The translations under genes were made by a program, and so were the position numbers. Under the pieces are notes generated by a model. It worked only from the letters and a program-made list of their open reading frames with translations, had not been told where the DNA came from and searched no databases. 64,000 nucleotides of DNA from contig NZ_CP012601.1 of assembly GCF_001278755.1 (NCBI RefSeq), positions 1,488,001-1,552,000 on the forward strand. Reading direction: 5' to 3'. The first letter of the stretch is position 1. Each line of letters starts with the position of its first letter. This DNA comes from Bacillus sp. FJAT-22090. Its GTDB lineage: Bacteria > Bacillota > Bacilli > Bacillales_A > Planococcaceae. Positions 26,818 through 34,963 of this stretch are shown here, one piece after another.

Positions 26818-27981
26818 ATGGAATTTTCAAATCGACTAAAAAATTTACCTACTCAATTTTTTGCAACACTTGTTCAAAAAGTAGCATTAGCTGTGTCAGA
26901 AGGAAGAGATGTCATAAACTTAGGTCAGGGCAATCCAGATCAACCTACTCCTGAACATATAGTTAGAGCATTGCAAGATGCAGCAACAAATCCTTTAGCA
27001 CACAAATACTCCCCTTTTCGAGGAATAAATGAGTTAAAACAATCAGCTGCAGACTTTTATAAACGTGAGTACAATGTAGAAATAGATCCATATTCCGAAG
27101 TAGCAATAATGTTCGGAACGAAGATTGGTCTAGTTGAATTACCATTAGCGATGATGAACGAAAATGAACTAATGCTCTTACCAGATCCAGGTTATCCAGA
27201 TTACTTATCAGGTGTGGGGCTAGCAAGTGTTCGATTTGAAACAATGCCTTTACTAGAAGAAAACAACTTTCTTCCTGATTACAGTAAATTAACAGAAATA
27301 CAAAAAGAAGATGCGAAGTTAATGTACTTAAATTATCCAAATAATCCTACTGGGGCAACTGCAACAAAGGATTTTTTTGAAGAGACTGTTGCACTTGCAA
27401 AAGAATCAGATATAGCGATTGTTCACGACTTTGCCTATGGAGGAATTGGTTTTGACGGTCAAAAACCTATCAGCTTTTTACAGGTTGAAGGTGCAAAAGA
27501 TGTAGGTATAGAGATGTATACCCTTTCCAAAACTTATAATATGGCGGGTTGGAGGGTTGGCTTCGCAGTTGGAAACCCAAAAATAATTGAAGCGATCAAT
27601 ATTATTCAAGATCATTTATTTGTTAGTCTGTTCCCTGCAATCCAAACTGCTGCCGCTGCAGCACTAAATGAGAGCCAGGAATGTGTCGATGAACTTGTTT
27701 CTTTGTATGAAGGTAGAAGAAATGCATTAGTAGATGCTTGCTCAAAAATAGGATGGAATGTCAAAGCACCAAAAGGCTCCTTTTTTGCATGGTTACCAGT
27801 TGCAAAAGGTTACACAAGTCAAGAATTTGCAGACTTACTTTTAGAAAAAGCCGATGTCGCTGTAGCTCCTGGAAATGGTTTCGGATCCTTTGGCGAAGGC
27901 TATGTCCGTGTTGGGTTATTAGTGGATGAAGTTCGATTGGTAGAAGCTATAAATCGTATTGAAAAACTAAATCTATTTTAA
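26818..27981 (+). CDS. mtnE: Methionine salvage aminotransferase
   Basis: Class I PLP aminotransferase, 387 residues, that converts 2-oxo-4-methylthiobutanoate to methionine, the last step of methylthioadenosine recycling. The PLP lysine is Lys238 in TLSKTYNMAGWR; NYPNNPTGA (about 172) and the start DVINLGQGNPDQPTPEHIV are as in B. subtilis MtnE/YkrV. The start at 26818 follows AGAGGT at seven bases. Divergent from mtnU with only 85 bases between. No S-box was seen directly before it. Other class I aminotransferase roles remain possible. Confidence 0.87.
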   Translation: MEFSNRLKNLPTQFFATLVQKVALAVSEGRDVINLGQGNPDQPTPEHIVRALQDAATNPLAHKYSPFRGINELKQSAADFYKREYNVEIDPYSEVAIMFGTKIGLVELPLAMMNENELMLLPDPGYPDYLSGVGLASVRFETMPLLEENNFLPDYSKLTEIQKEDAKLMYLNYPNNPTGATATKDFFEETVALAKESDIAIVHDFAYGGIGFDGQKPISFLQVEGAKDVGIEMYTLSKTYNMAGWRVGFAVGNPKIIEAINIIQDHLFVSLFPAIQTAAAAALNESQECVDELVSLYEGRRNALVDACSKIGWNVKAPKGSFFAWLPVAKGYTSQEFADLLLEKADVAVAPGNGFGSFGEGYVRVGLLVDEVRLVEAINRIEKLNLF

Positions 27982-28059
27982 TAAAAATATCGATTTACTT
28001 TTGTAAATTGCTCAGATTGTAGAATAACTCGAATTATTATTATAAAGGATAAATTAGGT

Positions 28060-28182
28060 TTTCCGAAGCTTACCGCTCGCTTTCCGCGGGCGAGCGCCGA
28101 GCCTCCTCCGCAGCTCTCGCTACGTGCGGGGTCTCGTCTGTCTCGCTTTCCCGCAGGAGTCGAGCGGACGCTTTTCCAAACC
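28060..28182. repeat. GC-rich dispersed repeat, copy 3
   Basis: About 120 GC-rich bases between mtnE and its distant terminator: CGCTTTCCGCGGGCGAGCG at the left and CCCGCAGGAGTCGAGCG at the right, with GAGCCTCC and GGGGTCTCG between. Related to 23310-23424 and 39408-39512. A 68-codon open frame across it is a by-product of the GC content. Confidence 0.75.
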
Positions 28183-28300
28183 AATAAATGCTACCATATT
28201 ATCTTCTATTTACGTTAGAAAGAATAATTTTGAGTAGTACAGACGACTTAAAATCATAATAACGAACTAGAGTTAGCAAACTTCCTTTTTTCTACAACCT

Positions 28301-28336
28301 ACCCGACCGAATTACTTTTGTAAATCGGGTTTTTTA
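28301..28336 (+). terminator. Terminator downstream of mtnE
   Basis: Stem ACCCGA (28301-28306) / TCGGGT (28325-28330) followed by TTTTTT on the plus strand. It is 320 bases after the mtnE stop, beyond the repeat, which may have been inserted between gene and terminator. Confidence 0.65.
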
Positions 28337-28849
28337 TTACAGTTTATTTGTTGAAGTTTTATTAGAATCCACTGGGTAAAATTGGTTTGCTCCTGTTTCC
28401 TCATCAAACTTACGATGAAACTCCATTCCAGTAACTTCAGCTAAAACTATATCAACCGTAATAACAGGGGTTTCTCCTTTGATAAAATGACCTCCAAAAA
28501 TGTTGCCATGTTGGTCACACATGGACCCGTGAAAATGAGTTTCGTATTCCCCTTCCCTTTTACATACAACACCTGTCCCTTGTAAAAATTCTATTGGTCC
28601 CTCTTTTACTATAAGGTCATTATATCCAACACCAATTTTAGAGCTTTTATTCGGTACAAGATAAACAAAACCACTTCGTTGAAAACTTCCAAAACAACTT
28701 ATGATTGTTGCATATTCAATATAATTTACTTTACATAATTGCTCAATTCCTTCTAGTAAATCTGTTCCATAAATTAGTCTTGCACCAACAGTTTTACCTA
28801 ACTGACCAGTGGCATAATTTGCTCTTATTAAAGACATAAAATTCATCAT
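28337..28849 (-). CDS. PPC/DUF296 domain protein
   Basis: 170 residues. The C-terminal half carries the DUF296 (PPC) block: ETHFHGSMCDQHGNIFGGHF (about residues 103-122), then the TVDIVLAEVTG strand. In plants this domain is part of AT-hook proteins; bacterial ones are trimeric proteins of unknown role, sometimes metal-binding through these His residues. The start is uncertain: AGGG lies close to the first two ATGs and 12 bases before a third (28837). It lies between mtnE and the S-box operon but on the opposite strand. Confidence 0.75.
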   Translation of the reverse strand: MMNFMSLIRANYATGQLGKTVGARLIYGTDLLEGIEQLCKVNYIEYATIISCFGSFQRSGFVYLVPNKSSKIGVGYNDLIVKEGPIEFLQGTGVVCKREGEYETHFHGSMCDQHGNIFGGHFIKGETPVITVDIVLAEVTGMEFHRKFDEETGANQFYPVDSNKTSTNKL

Positions 28850-28919
28850 CCCTGCATATTTATTTATTGATAATAACTTTAAACTAACCCGACTGAAAAT
28901 TTCAACTAGAAAAAATTTG

Positions 28920-28948
28920 TTGACTTTAATAAGTTGATGTAGTAAATT
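28920..28948 (+). promoter_or_regulatory. Sigma-A promoter of the S-box met operon
   Basis: -35 TTGACT (28920-28925), 17-base spacer, -10 TAAATT (28943-28948). Transcription would begin near 28955, about 33 bases before the riboswitch P1 stem. Confidence 0.6.
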
Positions 28949-28987
28949 AACTTTTATGGAATAGCTGAAAAATTAAATAGCTTTTAT

Positions 28988-29149
28988 CTCTTATCAAGAG
29001 TAGCTGAGGGACTGGCCCGTTGAAGCTCGGCAACCATCTACATTTTTAATGTAGAAAGGTGCTAAATCCTGCAAAACATTTGTTTTGACAGATAAGAGAG
29101 GACAATCATATTTTTGTATGCCTCTCTTTCTGTGAAAGAGAGGCTTTTT
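28988..29149 (+). promoter_or_regulatory. SAM-I (S-box) riboswitch
   Basis: Aptamer 28988-29098: P1 arms CTCTTATC (28988-28995) and GATAAGAG (29091-29098), the conserved AGAGTAGCTGAGGGACTGGC block with its kink-turn, GAAGCTCGGCAACC, and an AAAGGTGCTAAATCC P3/P4 junction. AAGAGAGG (29094-29101), the 3' side of P1 and beyond, can pair with CCTCTCTT (29121-29128), the 5' arm of the terminator: a classical antiterminator switch. SAM binding favours P1 and termination; low SAM allows read-through into metQ. All parts are visible in the sequence. Confidence 0.97.
29120..29149 (+). terminator. Riboswitch-controlled terminator
   Basis: Perfect 11-base arms GCCTCTCTTTC / GAAAGAGAGGC with a TGT loop, then TTTTTA. 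Expression platform of the SAM riboswitch, 43 bases before the metQ ATG. Confidence 0.95.
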
Positions 29150-29191
29150 ATATTTATTCAACAGTACTAATAAATTATAGGAGGAAAAGAA

Positions 29192-30019
29192 ATGAAAAAA
29201 TTGGGTTTGCTTTTATCAACAGTACTTTTATCTGGAGCACTTGCAGCATGTGGGGATAGCTCTAGTGAAGGAGAAAAAACGGAAGCGTTAAATGAGAAAA
29301 AATTAGTAGTAGGAGTTACAGCAGGTCCCCATGAACAAATTGTTGAAGTTGCAAAAGAAGTAGCTGCAAAAGACGGTCTGGAAATTGAATTAAAAGTTTT
29401 CTCTGATTACATACTTCCAAACACTGCACTATCTGAAGAAGACTTAGATGCTAACAGTTATCAGCATGAGCCCTTCTTAAATACTTTTAATGAAGACCAT
29501 GGAACAGATTTAGTACCAGTTGGGAAAACAATTCTAAATCCTATGGGAGTTTACTCAGACAAATTTGACTCAATAGATGATCTTCCAGACGGAGCAACTT
29601 TTGGTTTACCTAACGATCCAACTAACGGCGCTCGTGCACTATACATTTTAGAAGAACATGGACTAATCAAAATAAAAGAGGATAAAAGAGAAACTGCTTC
29701 CATCTATGATCTAGAAGAAAATCCAAAAAATTTAAAATTCATTGAGCTAGAAGCAGCACAAATTCCTAAACAGTTAAGCGAAGTTGATGCAGCAGCAATC
29801 AACACTAACTTTGCTTTAGATGCGGGTATTAATCCAAAAGAAGATTCTATTTTACTAGAGTCATCTAATTCACCTTATGTAAACTACATTGTTGTACGCG
29901 CTGAGAATAAAGACGACCCAACGATTCAAAAGTTTGTAAAAGCATATCAATCAGAAGAAGTTAAAAAATTCATCGAAGAAGAATTTCAAGGTTCTGTATT
30001 ACCTAGCTGGGAAGAGTAG
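29192..30019 (+). CDS. metQ: Methionine ABC transporter, substrate-binding lipoprotein
   Basis: Receptor for D/L-methionine, 275 residues. The signal peptide ends in lipobox LAAC (Cys20-21 region, SGALAACGDSS). The mature chain KLVVGVTAGPHEQI and the ANSYQHEPFLN block (about residue 87) are NlpA/MetQ family marks. RBS AGGAGG at 29179. First gene after the S-box, so expression follows SAM starvation. A 12-base hairpin follows before metN. Confidence 0.96.
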   Translation: MKKLGLLLSTVLLSGALAACGDSSSEGEKTEALNEKKLVVGVTAGPHEQIVEVAKEVAAKDGLEIELKVFSDYILPNTALSEEDLDANSYQHEPFLNTFNEDHGTDLVPVGKTILNPMGVYSDKFDSIDDLPDGATFGLPNDPTNGARALYILEEHGLIKIKEDKRETASIYDLEENPKNLKFIELEAAQIPKQLSEVDAAAINTNFALDAGINPKEDSILLESSNSPYVNYIVVRAENKDDPTIQKFVKAYQSEEVKKFIEEEFQGSVLPSWEE

Positions 30020-30028
30020 ATAATATTC

Positions 30029-30058
30029 GAAAACGTTACCGACCTTGGTAACGTTTTC
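30029..30058 (+). terminator. Hairpin between metQ and metN (partial terminator or mRNA stabiliser)
   Basis: Arms GAAAACGTTACC (30029-30040) and GGTAACGTTTTC (30047-30058), six-base loop, followed only by TTT. Likely lowers expression of metN relative to metQ. The arm also resembles a CcpA cre half-match (12 of 14), which I take as incidental to the stem. Confidence 0.6.
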
Positions 30059-30078
30059 TTTAGAAAGGAAGACAAACA

Positions 30079-31098
30079 ATGATTGTATTAGAAAATATAT
30101 CGAAAGAATTTAACAGCAAGAATGGCATTGTAAAAGCAGTGAAAAATGTCAATATTCATGTAAAAAAAGGCGAAATTCATGGAGTAATAGGATACAGCGG
30201 GGCCGGAAAGAGTACTCTCATTCGTTGCGTAAACCTGCTAGAAAAACCTACTCAAGGTAAAGTTATCATTAACGGCAAGGAAGCTACCTCCCTTCCCCTT
30301 CCTAAACTAAGAGAAGTCCGAAATAAAATCGGAATGATTTTCCAAGGATTCAACTTATTAAAAACAGCTACTGTTTACGATAATATAGCCATCCCTCTAA
30401 AACTTCTTGGGTATGATCAAACAGAAGTAAAAACGAGAGTAAACAAATACTTAGAAATTGTAGGGCTGACAGATAAACACCATAACTATCCAAATCAATT
30501 ATCAGGTGGTCAAAAGCAAAGGGTCGCAATTGCACGTGCTCTTGCGCAAGAACCGGAAGTGTTATTAAGTGACGAAGCAACTAGTGCGCTTGATCCTGAA
30601 ACAACCGATTCTATCTTAGAACTATTATTAAAAATTAATAGAGAACTAGGAATAACAATTTTACTGATCACGCATGAAATGAATGTGATTCAAAAGATTT
30701 GTGATTATGTATATGTAATGGAAAATGGAGAAGTGGTTGAGCAGAACACTGCTATTAATCTATTCACTAAACCAAGTCATCCAACTACTAAAAAGTTTTT
30801 AAGTACAATTAGTCAGCGAAATCTCTCTCCTACTTTGATCACTCAGTTAAATGTTACAGGAGCTGTTACACGTTTAACTTTTGTTGGAGAAAGTACAGGT
30901 AAGCCTCTACTCGCAGAAGTTAGCCAAAAATTCAATGTTCAGCCAAATATTTTAACTGCTAATATTATTGAATTAAAAAATGGGATCGTTGGAAACATTG
31001 TCGTTCATTTAATTGGTGTGAAGGAACAAGTAAATGCTGCACTAAAATTTCTCGAAGACCACGGAGTTGGTACTGAGGATTTGGAGGGACAATCATGA
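30079..31098 (+). CDS. metN: Methionine ABC transporter, ATPase
   Basis: 339 residues. Walker A GYSGAGKST (about residue 38), signature LSGGQKQRVAIARAL (about 141), Walker B VLLSDEATSALDP (about 162), switch His in LITHEM. The C-terminal 80 residues form the NIL domain that binds methionine and inhibits transport in MetN homologues. RBS AAAGGAAG. The last four bases overlap metP (ATGA), showing coupling. Confidence 0.97.
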   Translation: MIVLENISKEFNSKNGIVKAVKNVNIHVKKGEIHGVIGYSGAGKSTLIRCVNLLEKPTQGKVIINGKEATSLPLPKLREVRNKIGMIFQGFNLLKTATVYDNIAIPLKLLGYDQTEVKTRVNKYLEIVGLTDKHHNYPNQLSGGQKQRVAIARALAQEPEVLLSDEATSALDPETTDSILELLLKINRELGITILLITHEMNVIQKICDYVYVMENGEVVEQNTAINLFTKPSHPTTKKFLSTISQRNLSPTLITQLNVTGAVTRLTFVGESTGKPLLAEVSQKFNVQPNILTANIIELKNGIVGNIVVHLIGVKEQVNAALKFLEDHGVGTEDLEGQS

Positions 31099-31766
31099 AC
31101 AGATATGAACAGTTTACAGAGCAATGGTTACCGATTATCGGAAAATCAGTGATTGAAACATTCCAAATGGTTGGTATTTCACTGTTTTTCTCTGTCCTAA
31201 TCGGAATTCCTTTAGGAATTTTAATCGTATTAACTAGACCAGGTCAGGCATTACAAAATAAAGTTTTGTATCAAATTAGTAATTTATTTATTAACATAGT
31301 ACGTTCAGTTCCATTTATCATTTTACTCTTTTTTATACTTCCTTTTACGAAAATAATTGTTGGTACGACAATCGGTGTTAAAGGAGTTATAGTTCCATTA
31401 GTTATCTATACTGCTCCCTATATCGCACGTTTAATGGAATCCGCCTTACTTGAAGTAGAGAATGGTGTAATAGAGGCCTATACAGCGATGGGAATTAAAA
31501 CAAGATCGATTATTTGGCATGTACTATTAAGAGAAGCACGTCCTTCTATCATTTTAGGATTAACTATTTCAACAGTAAGTTTAATTGGCGCAACTGCCAT
31601 GGCTGGAATGGTCGGGGCTGGTGGACTTGGAGATTTAGCCTACCGTTTTGGACATTTACGTTACGAAGTTGATGTAATGTACGCTACTGTCTTTATTTTA
31701 ATTATCCTCGTACAAAGTATTCAATCCATCGGCAATAGATTAGCAGCTAGATTGAAGAAAGATTAA
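31095..31766 (+). CDS. metP: Methionine ABC transporter, permease
   Basis: 223 residues with five transmembrane helices and the binding-protein-dependent EAA loop (EAYTAMGIKTRSIIWHVLLREA, here about residues 134-155). Equivalent of E. coli MetI. Starts inside the metN stop. The next gene begins only 14 bases after its stop without any terminator, so the operon continues. Confidence 0.95.
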   Translation: MNRYEQFTEQWLPIIGKSVIETFQMVGISLFFSVLIGIPLGILIVLTRPGQALQNKVLYQISNLFINIVRSVPFIILLFFILPFTKIIVGTTIGVKGVIVPLVIYTAPYIARLMESALLEVENGVIEAYTAMGIKTRSIIWHVLLREARPSIILGLTISTVSLIGATAMAGMVGAGGLGDLAYRFGHLRYEVDVMYATVFILIILVQSIQSIGNRLAARLKKD

Positions 31767-31780
31767 TCGGAGGTTTTCAT

Positions 31781-32557
31781 ATGACTAACTATTTGTATAT
31801 TGAACGTAAAGGATCAATCGCTACTCTCATTATTAATCGAGCAGAGAAGAAAAACTCTTTTTCACTCGCTATGTTTAAACAGCTAGGTAATATTTTGGAT
31901 GAGCTCGAAAGTGATTCTAATATAAAAATATTAATTTTAAAAGGTGTGGACGAATCAGCCTTCTCTTCTGGAGCTGACATATCGGAATTCCTTGAAAATC
32001 GTTTTTCTGCACAAAAAGCAAAAGATTATAATGATGCAACTTTGGAGTCTATCGAGAAATTATATCGTTTTCCTAAACCAACAATTGCTCTTATTAAAAC
32101 ATTAGCAATTGGTGGTGGATTAGAGTTAGCTAATTCTTGTGATTTTAGATTTGCTACCTCAGGAAGTAAACTTGGTATTACCGCTTCAAATATCGGAATT
32201 ATTTATAACTTAACAAGTACTAAGCGTTTAGTGAATTTAATCGGTCCTTCAAAAGCAAAAGAATTACTTTATACTGCTTCGTTAATCTCTGCTGAAGAAG
32301 GAAAAGAATTAGGTTTAATCGATTATGTATTTCCTATGGAAGAGATTGAAGAGAAATGTCTTGAGTTTGCCGAAAAAATTACCCGTAAATCATCTGTAGC
32401 AAATAATGGCATCAAGCAAGTAATCCAATCGATTATAGACGGTGAAAATGCAGAAACGAAAGAAATTGAACAACTAATTTTAGATTCATTCAGTTCAGAT
32501 GATTATAAAGAAGGAATTCAAGCATTTTTAGAGAAAAGAAAACCTAATTTTTCTTAA
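31781..32557 (+). CDS. Crotonase-fold protein (enoyl-CoA hydratase/isomerase family), atypical active site
   Basis: 258 residues with the crotonase fold. The oxyanion-hole elements are present (SSGADISEF about 62-70; AIGGGLELANSCD 109-121). Of the two hydratase acid/base residues, the first Glu is kept (Glu115) but the second, usually in a PE motif after the FG turn, is replaced (Thr134-Ala135). Straight hydration of enoyl-CoA is therefore doubtful; isomerase, decarboxylase, hydrolase or lyase reactions of the family are possible. AATCGGAGG precedes the ATG. Fourth gene of the S-box operon; substrate unknown. Confidence 0.85.
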   Translation: MTNYLYIERKGSIATLIINRAEKKNSFSLAMFKQLGNILDELESDSNIKILILKGVDESAFSSGADISEFLENRFSAQKAKDYNDATLESIEKLYRFPKPTIALIKTLAIGGGLELANSCDFRFATSGSKLGITASNIGIIYNLTSTKRLVNLIGPSKAKELLYTASLISAEEGKELGLIDYVFPMEEIEEKCLEFAEKITRKSSVANNGIKQVIQSIIDGENAETKEIEQLILDSFSSDDYKEGIQAFLEKRKPNFS

Positions 32558-32568
32558 GAGGTGAGCTC

Positions 32569-33711
32569 ATGTCAACTATAAAAAATAATGATTTGTTATT
32601 AGATAATATTGGTTCTAATGAAAAATACCCTATTAATTTTAGGGAATTAGAACAAGCTGCACAGGAAAAATTAGGTGCAGGTCCATTTGGTTACATCCGG
32701 TCATCTGCTGGCGGTGAAGAAACATATCGTAAAAATAGCAATTCATTTGAAAAATATTCTATTGTACCAAGATTTCTTACTGATGTTTCTACTTTAAATA
32801 CAGAAGTAACTATCCTTGGACATACATATCCTCATCCCCTTTTCATAGCTCCTGTAGGAGTAAATAAAATCGCACATGAGGATGGGGAAATTGCTGTTGC
32901 TAAAGCAGCGGCAAAATTTAATTATCCATATATACAAAGTACCGTTTCTAGTTATTCCATCGAAGAAATTGCAGATGCAACTAAAGGCAGTTCGAAATGG
33001 TTCCAATTATATTGGTCTCAAAACAAAGAAATTTCATTTAGCATGGTTAGGAGAGCAGAAGCTGCTGGGTATGAAGCAATTGTGTTAACGGTAGATACAG
33101 TTATGCTTGGTTGGCGTGAAGAAGATGTTCGAAATCAGTTCTCCCCACTTAAACGTGGTTTTGGTCAAGGAAATTATACTTCTGACCCTATTTTTATGGC
33201 TGCCCTTTCAGATCATTCGATGGATGCCATTATTGATAGTATGATAAAGAACATCTATCATCCTACTTTAAATTGGAACAATATCGAAGAATTAAGAGAG
33301 TATACTTCATTGCCGATTTTGCTAAAAGGTATTCTCCATCCAGAAGACGCAAAGCTAGCAATTGAAAAAGGGATAGATGGAATAATTGTTTCAAACCATG
33401 GTGGTCGTCAGTTAGATGGGGTTATCGCAAGTATCGATGCCCTTCCGGAAATAGTAGAAGTCGTAAAAGGGCAAATCCCCGTGCTATTCGACAGTGGCGT
33501 AAGACGAGGTTCAGATGCTGTAAAAGCTCTAGCACTAGGTGCAACTGCAGTTTGCATCGGACGTCCTTTTGTCTGGGGGCTTGCTAGTGGTGGGCAAGCT
33601 GGTGTGGAAAGGGTTCTTGAAAATTTCCTTCAAGAAACAAATGTGTCTATTTCTTTGAGTGGAGCACGTAATTTAGAGGAGCTTCGCAAATTAAAAATTG
33701 TTAGAAGCTAA
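32569..33711 (+). CDS. FMN-dependent 2-hydroxyacid oxidase, lactate 2-monooxygenase-like
   Basis: 380 residues of the alpha-hydroxyacid oxidase TIM-barrel family. The catalytic His and neighbouring Arg are in SNHGGRQLDG (about residue 276), followed by the FMN phosphate block PVLFDSGVRRGSDAVKALALGA and CIGRPFVWGLA. The N-terminal FRELEQAAQEKLGAGPFGYI and LTVDTVMLGWREEDVRN segments resemble actinobacterial lactate 2-monooxygenase more than lactate dehydrogenase LldD. It should oxidise (or oxidatively decarboxylate) a 2-hydroxyacid. Eleven bases after the crotonase gene, with GAGGTGAG as ribosome site. In this operon a methylthio-hydroxyacid substrate is attractive but unproven. Confidence 0.87.
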   Translation: MSTIKNNDLLLDNIGSNEKYPINFRELEQAAQEKLGAGPFGYIRSSAGGEETYRKNSNSFEKYSIVPRFLTDVSTLNTEVTILGHTYPHPLFIAPVGVNKIAHEDGEIAVAKAAAKFNYPYIQSTVSSYSIEEIADATKGSSKWFQLYWSQNKEISFSMVRRAEAAGYEAIVLTVDTVMLGWREEDVRNQFSPLKRGFGQGNYTSDPIFMAALSDHSMDAIIDSMIKNIYHPTLNWNNIEELREYTSLPILLKGILHPEDAKLAIEKGIDGIIVSNHGGRQLDGVIASIDALPEIVEVVKGQIPVLFDSGVRRGSDAVKALALGATAVCIGRPFVWGLASGGQAGVERVLENFLQETNVSISLSGARNLEELRKLKIVRS

Positions 33712-33739
33712 TGGCAGATTTAAAGGTGGGAAGTTGGAA

Positions 33740-34933
33740 ATGGAACAAGCTTTAAAAGGAATGAAAGTAATTGATTTATCACAAGTTCTTGCTGGTCCCT
33801 ATTGCACAATGGTGCTAGGAGATATGGGTGCTGATGTTATTAAAGTGGAAAAGTTTCCTAAGGGCGATGATACCCGAACAATGGGTCCATATATCAACGA
33901 AGAAAGTTATATGTATATGATGGTCAACCGAAATAAACGTGGGATATGTCTTAATTTGAAGAAAGAAGAAGGCTTGAAAATATTATATAAACTTATAAAA
34001 GATGCAGATGTCTTCATCGAGAATTATCGTCCAGGTGTTACGAAGAAACTTGGTATTGATTATAATTCGTTAAAGTCAATTAATCCTGCTATTATTTATT
34101 GTTCTATATCTGGTTATGGCCAAACTGGACCTTACAAGAATAAAGGTGGCTTTGATATTATGGCTCAAGGTCTCTCCGGTTTAATCGATATGACAGGAGA
34201 ACGCACTGGAAAGCCTGTAAAGGTAGGTATTGCAATCCATGATATCGCTGCAGCTCAAACAGCAATTCAATCTATATTAGCTGCATATATTCATCGATTG
34301 AAATCAGGAAATGGTCAGTATATTGACGTTTCGTTAGTAGATTCCGGACTTGCCTGGACTGTTTGGGAAGCTGCTGCATACTTTGGAAAAGGCGAGGTGC
34401 CAAGAAGGAATGGTACTGCACACCGAGTTTCTGCACCCTATCAAGGTTACAAAACGAAAGATGGATTTATTTTAATCGGTGCAGCCAATCAAAAGCTTTG
34501 GGAAAAATTTTGCTTATTAGTAGTAAATAAACCAGAGTGGATATCGGATGAACGATTTCTAACAAATAGTATACGTTCACTTCATGTCGATGAATTAGAA
34601 GTTGAAATTGAAAATATTTTAAAAGAACACGACTCATCCTATTGGCTGAATCTGTTAGATGAGCACGGTATTCCTTCAGGACCAATTTATTCATATGACC
34701 AAACTCTTTCGGATGAACACATACTTTCTAGAGAAATGATTTTAGATTATGAACACCCTGTAGCTGGTCCGATGAAGACACTTGGATTCCCTGCAAAATT
34801 CTCAGAAACACCTGGACAATTCAAGAGCCCTGCTCCACTATTGGGACAGCATAATAGTGAAGTGTTGAATGAGCTAGGATTTTCAGTAGAAGAAATTAGT
34901 GACCTTTTAAGTAAACAAGTAATTAATAAATAG
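33740..34933 (+). CDS. Family III (CaiB/BaiF) CoA-transferase
   Basis: 397 residues with the interlocked-ring family III fold. The start MKVIDLSQVLAGPYCTMVLG and the GADVIKVEKP-like strand (GADVIKVEKF) are typical. The catalytic Asp that forms the acyl-aspartyl anhydride is Asp168 (AIHDIAAAQTA). It moves CoA between carboxylic acids. The ATG at 33740 is chosen for GGTGGG nine bases upstream; the frame opens earlier without a ribosome site. Last gene of the S-box operon, closed by a strong terminator. Acyl substrate unknown. Confidence 0.88.
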   Translation: MEQALKGMKVIDLSQVLAGPYCTMVLGDMGADVIKVEKFPKGDDTRTMGPYINEESYMYMMVNRNKRGICLNLKKEEGLKILYKLIKDADVFIENYRPGVTKKLGIDYNSLKSINPAIIYCSISGYGQTGPYKNKGGFDIMAQGLSGLIDMTGERTGKPVKVGIAIHDIAAAQTAIQSILAAYIHRLKSGNGQYIDVSLVDSGLAWTVWEAAAYFGKGEVPRRNGTAHRVSAPYQGYKTKDGFILIGAANQKLWEKFCLLVVNKPEWISDERFLTNSIRSLHVDELEVEIENILKEHDSSYWLNLLDEHGIPSGPIYSYDQTLSDEHILSREMILDYEHPVAGPMKTLGFPAKFSETPGQFKSPAPLLGQHNSEVLNELGFSVEEISDLLSKQVINK

Positions 34934-34963
34934 GACCGAGTTCACAATCGGTCCTTTCTTTTT
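34932..34963 (+). terminator. Terminator of the S-box met operon
   Basis: Stem AGGACCGA (34932-34939) / TCGGTCCT (34948-34955), eight-base loop, then TTCTTTTT. It starts at the caiB-like stop codon and is the first full terminator after the riboswitch. Confidence 0.9.

Noticed and set aside
27978-28184. 68-codon minus-strand frame across GC-rich copy 3
   Set aside because: Arg/Gly/Ser-rich translation is what a GC-rich repeat gives in any open frame; no ribosome site.
30029-30042. cre site between metQ and metN
   Set aside because: The match is incomplete and is explained by the perfect hairpin; an intergenic operon position makes catabolite control unlikely.
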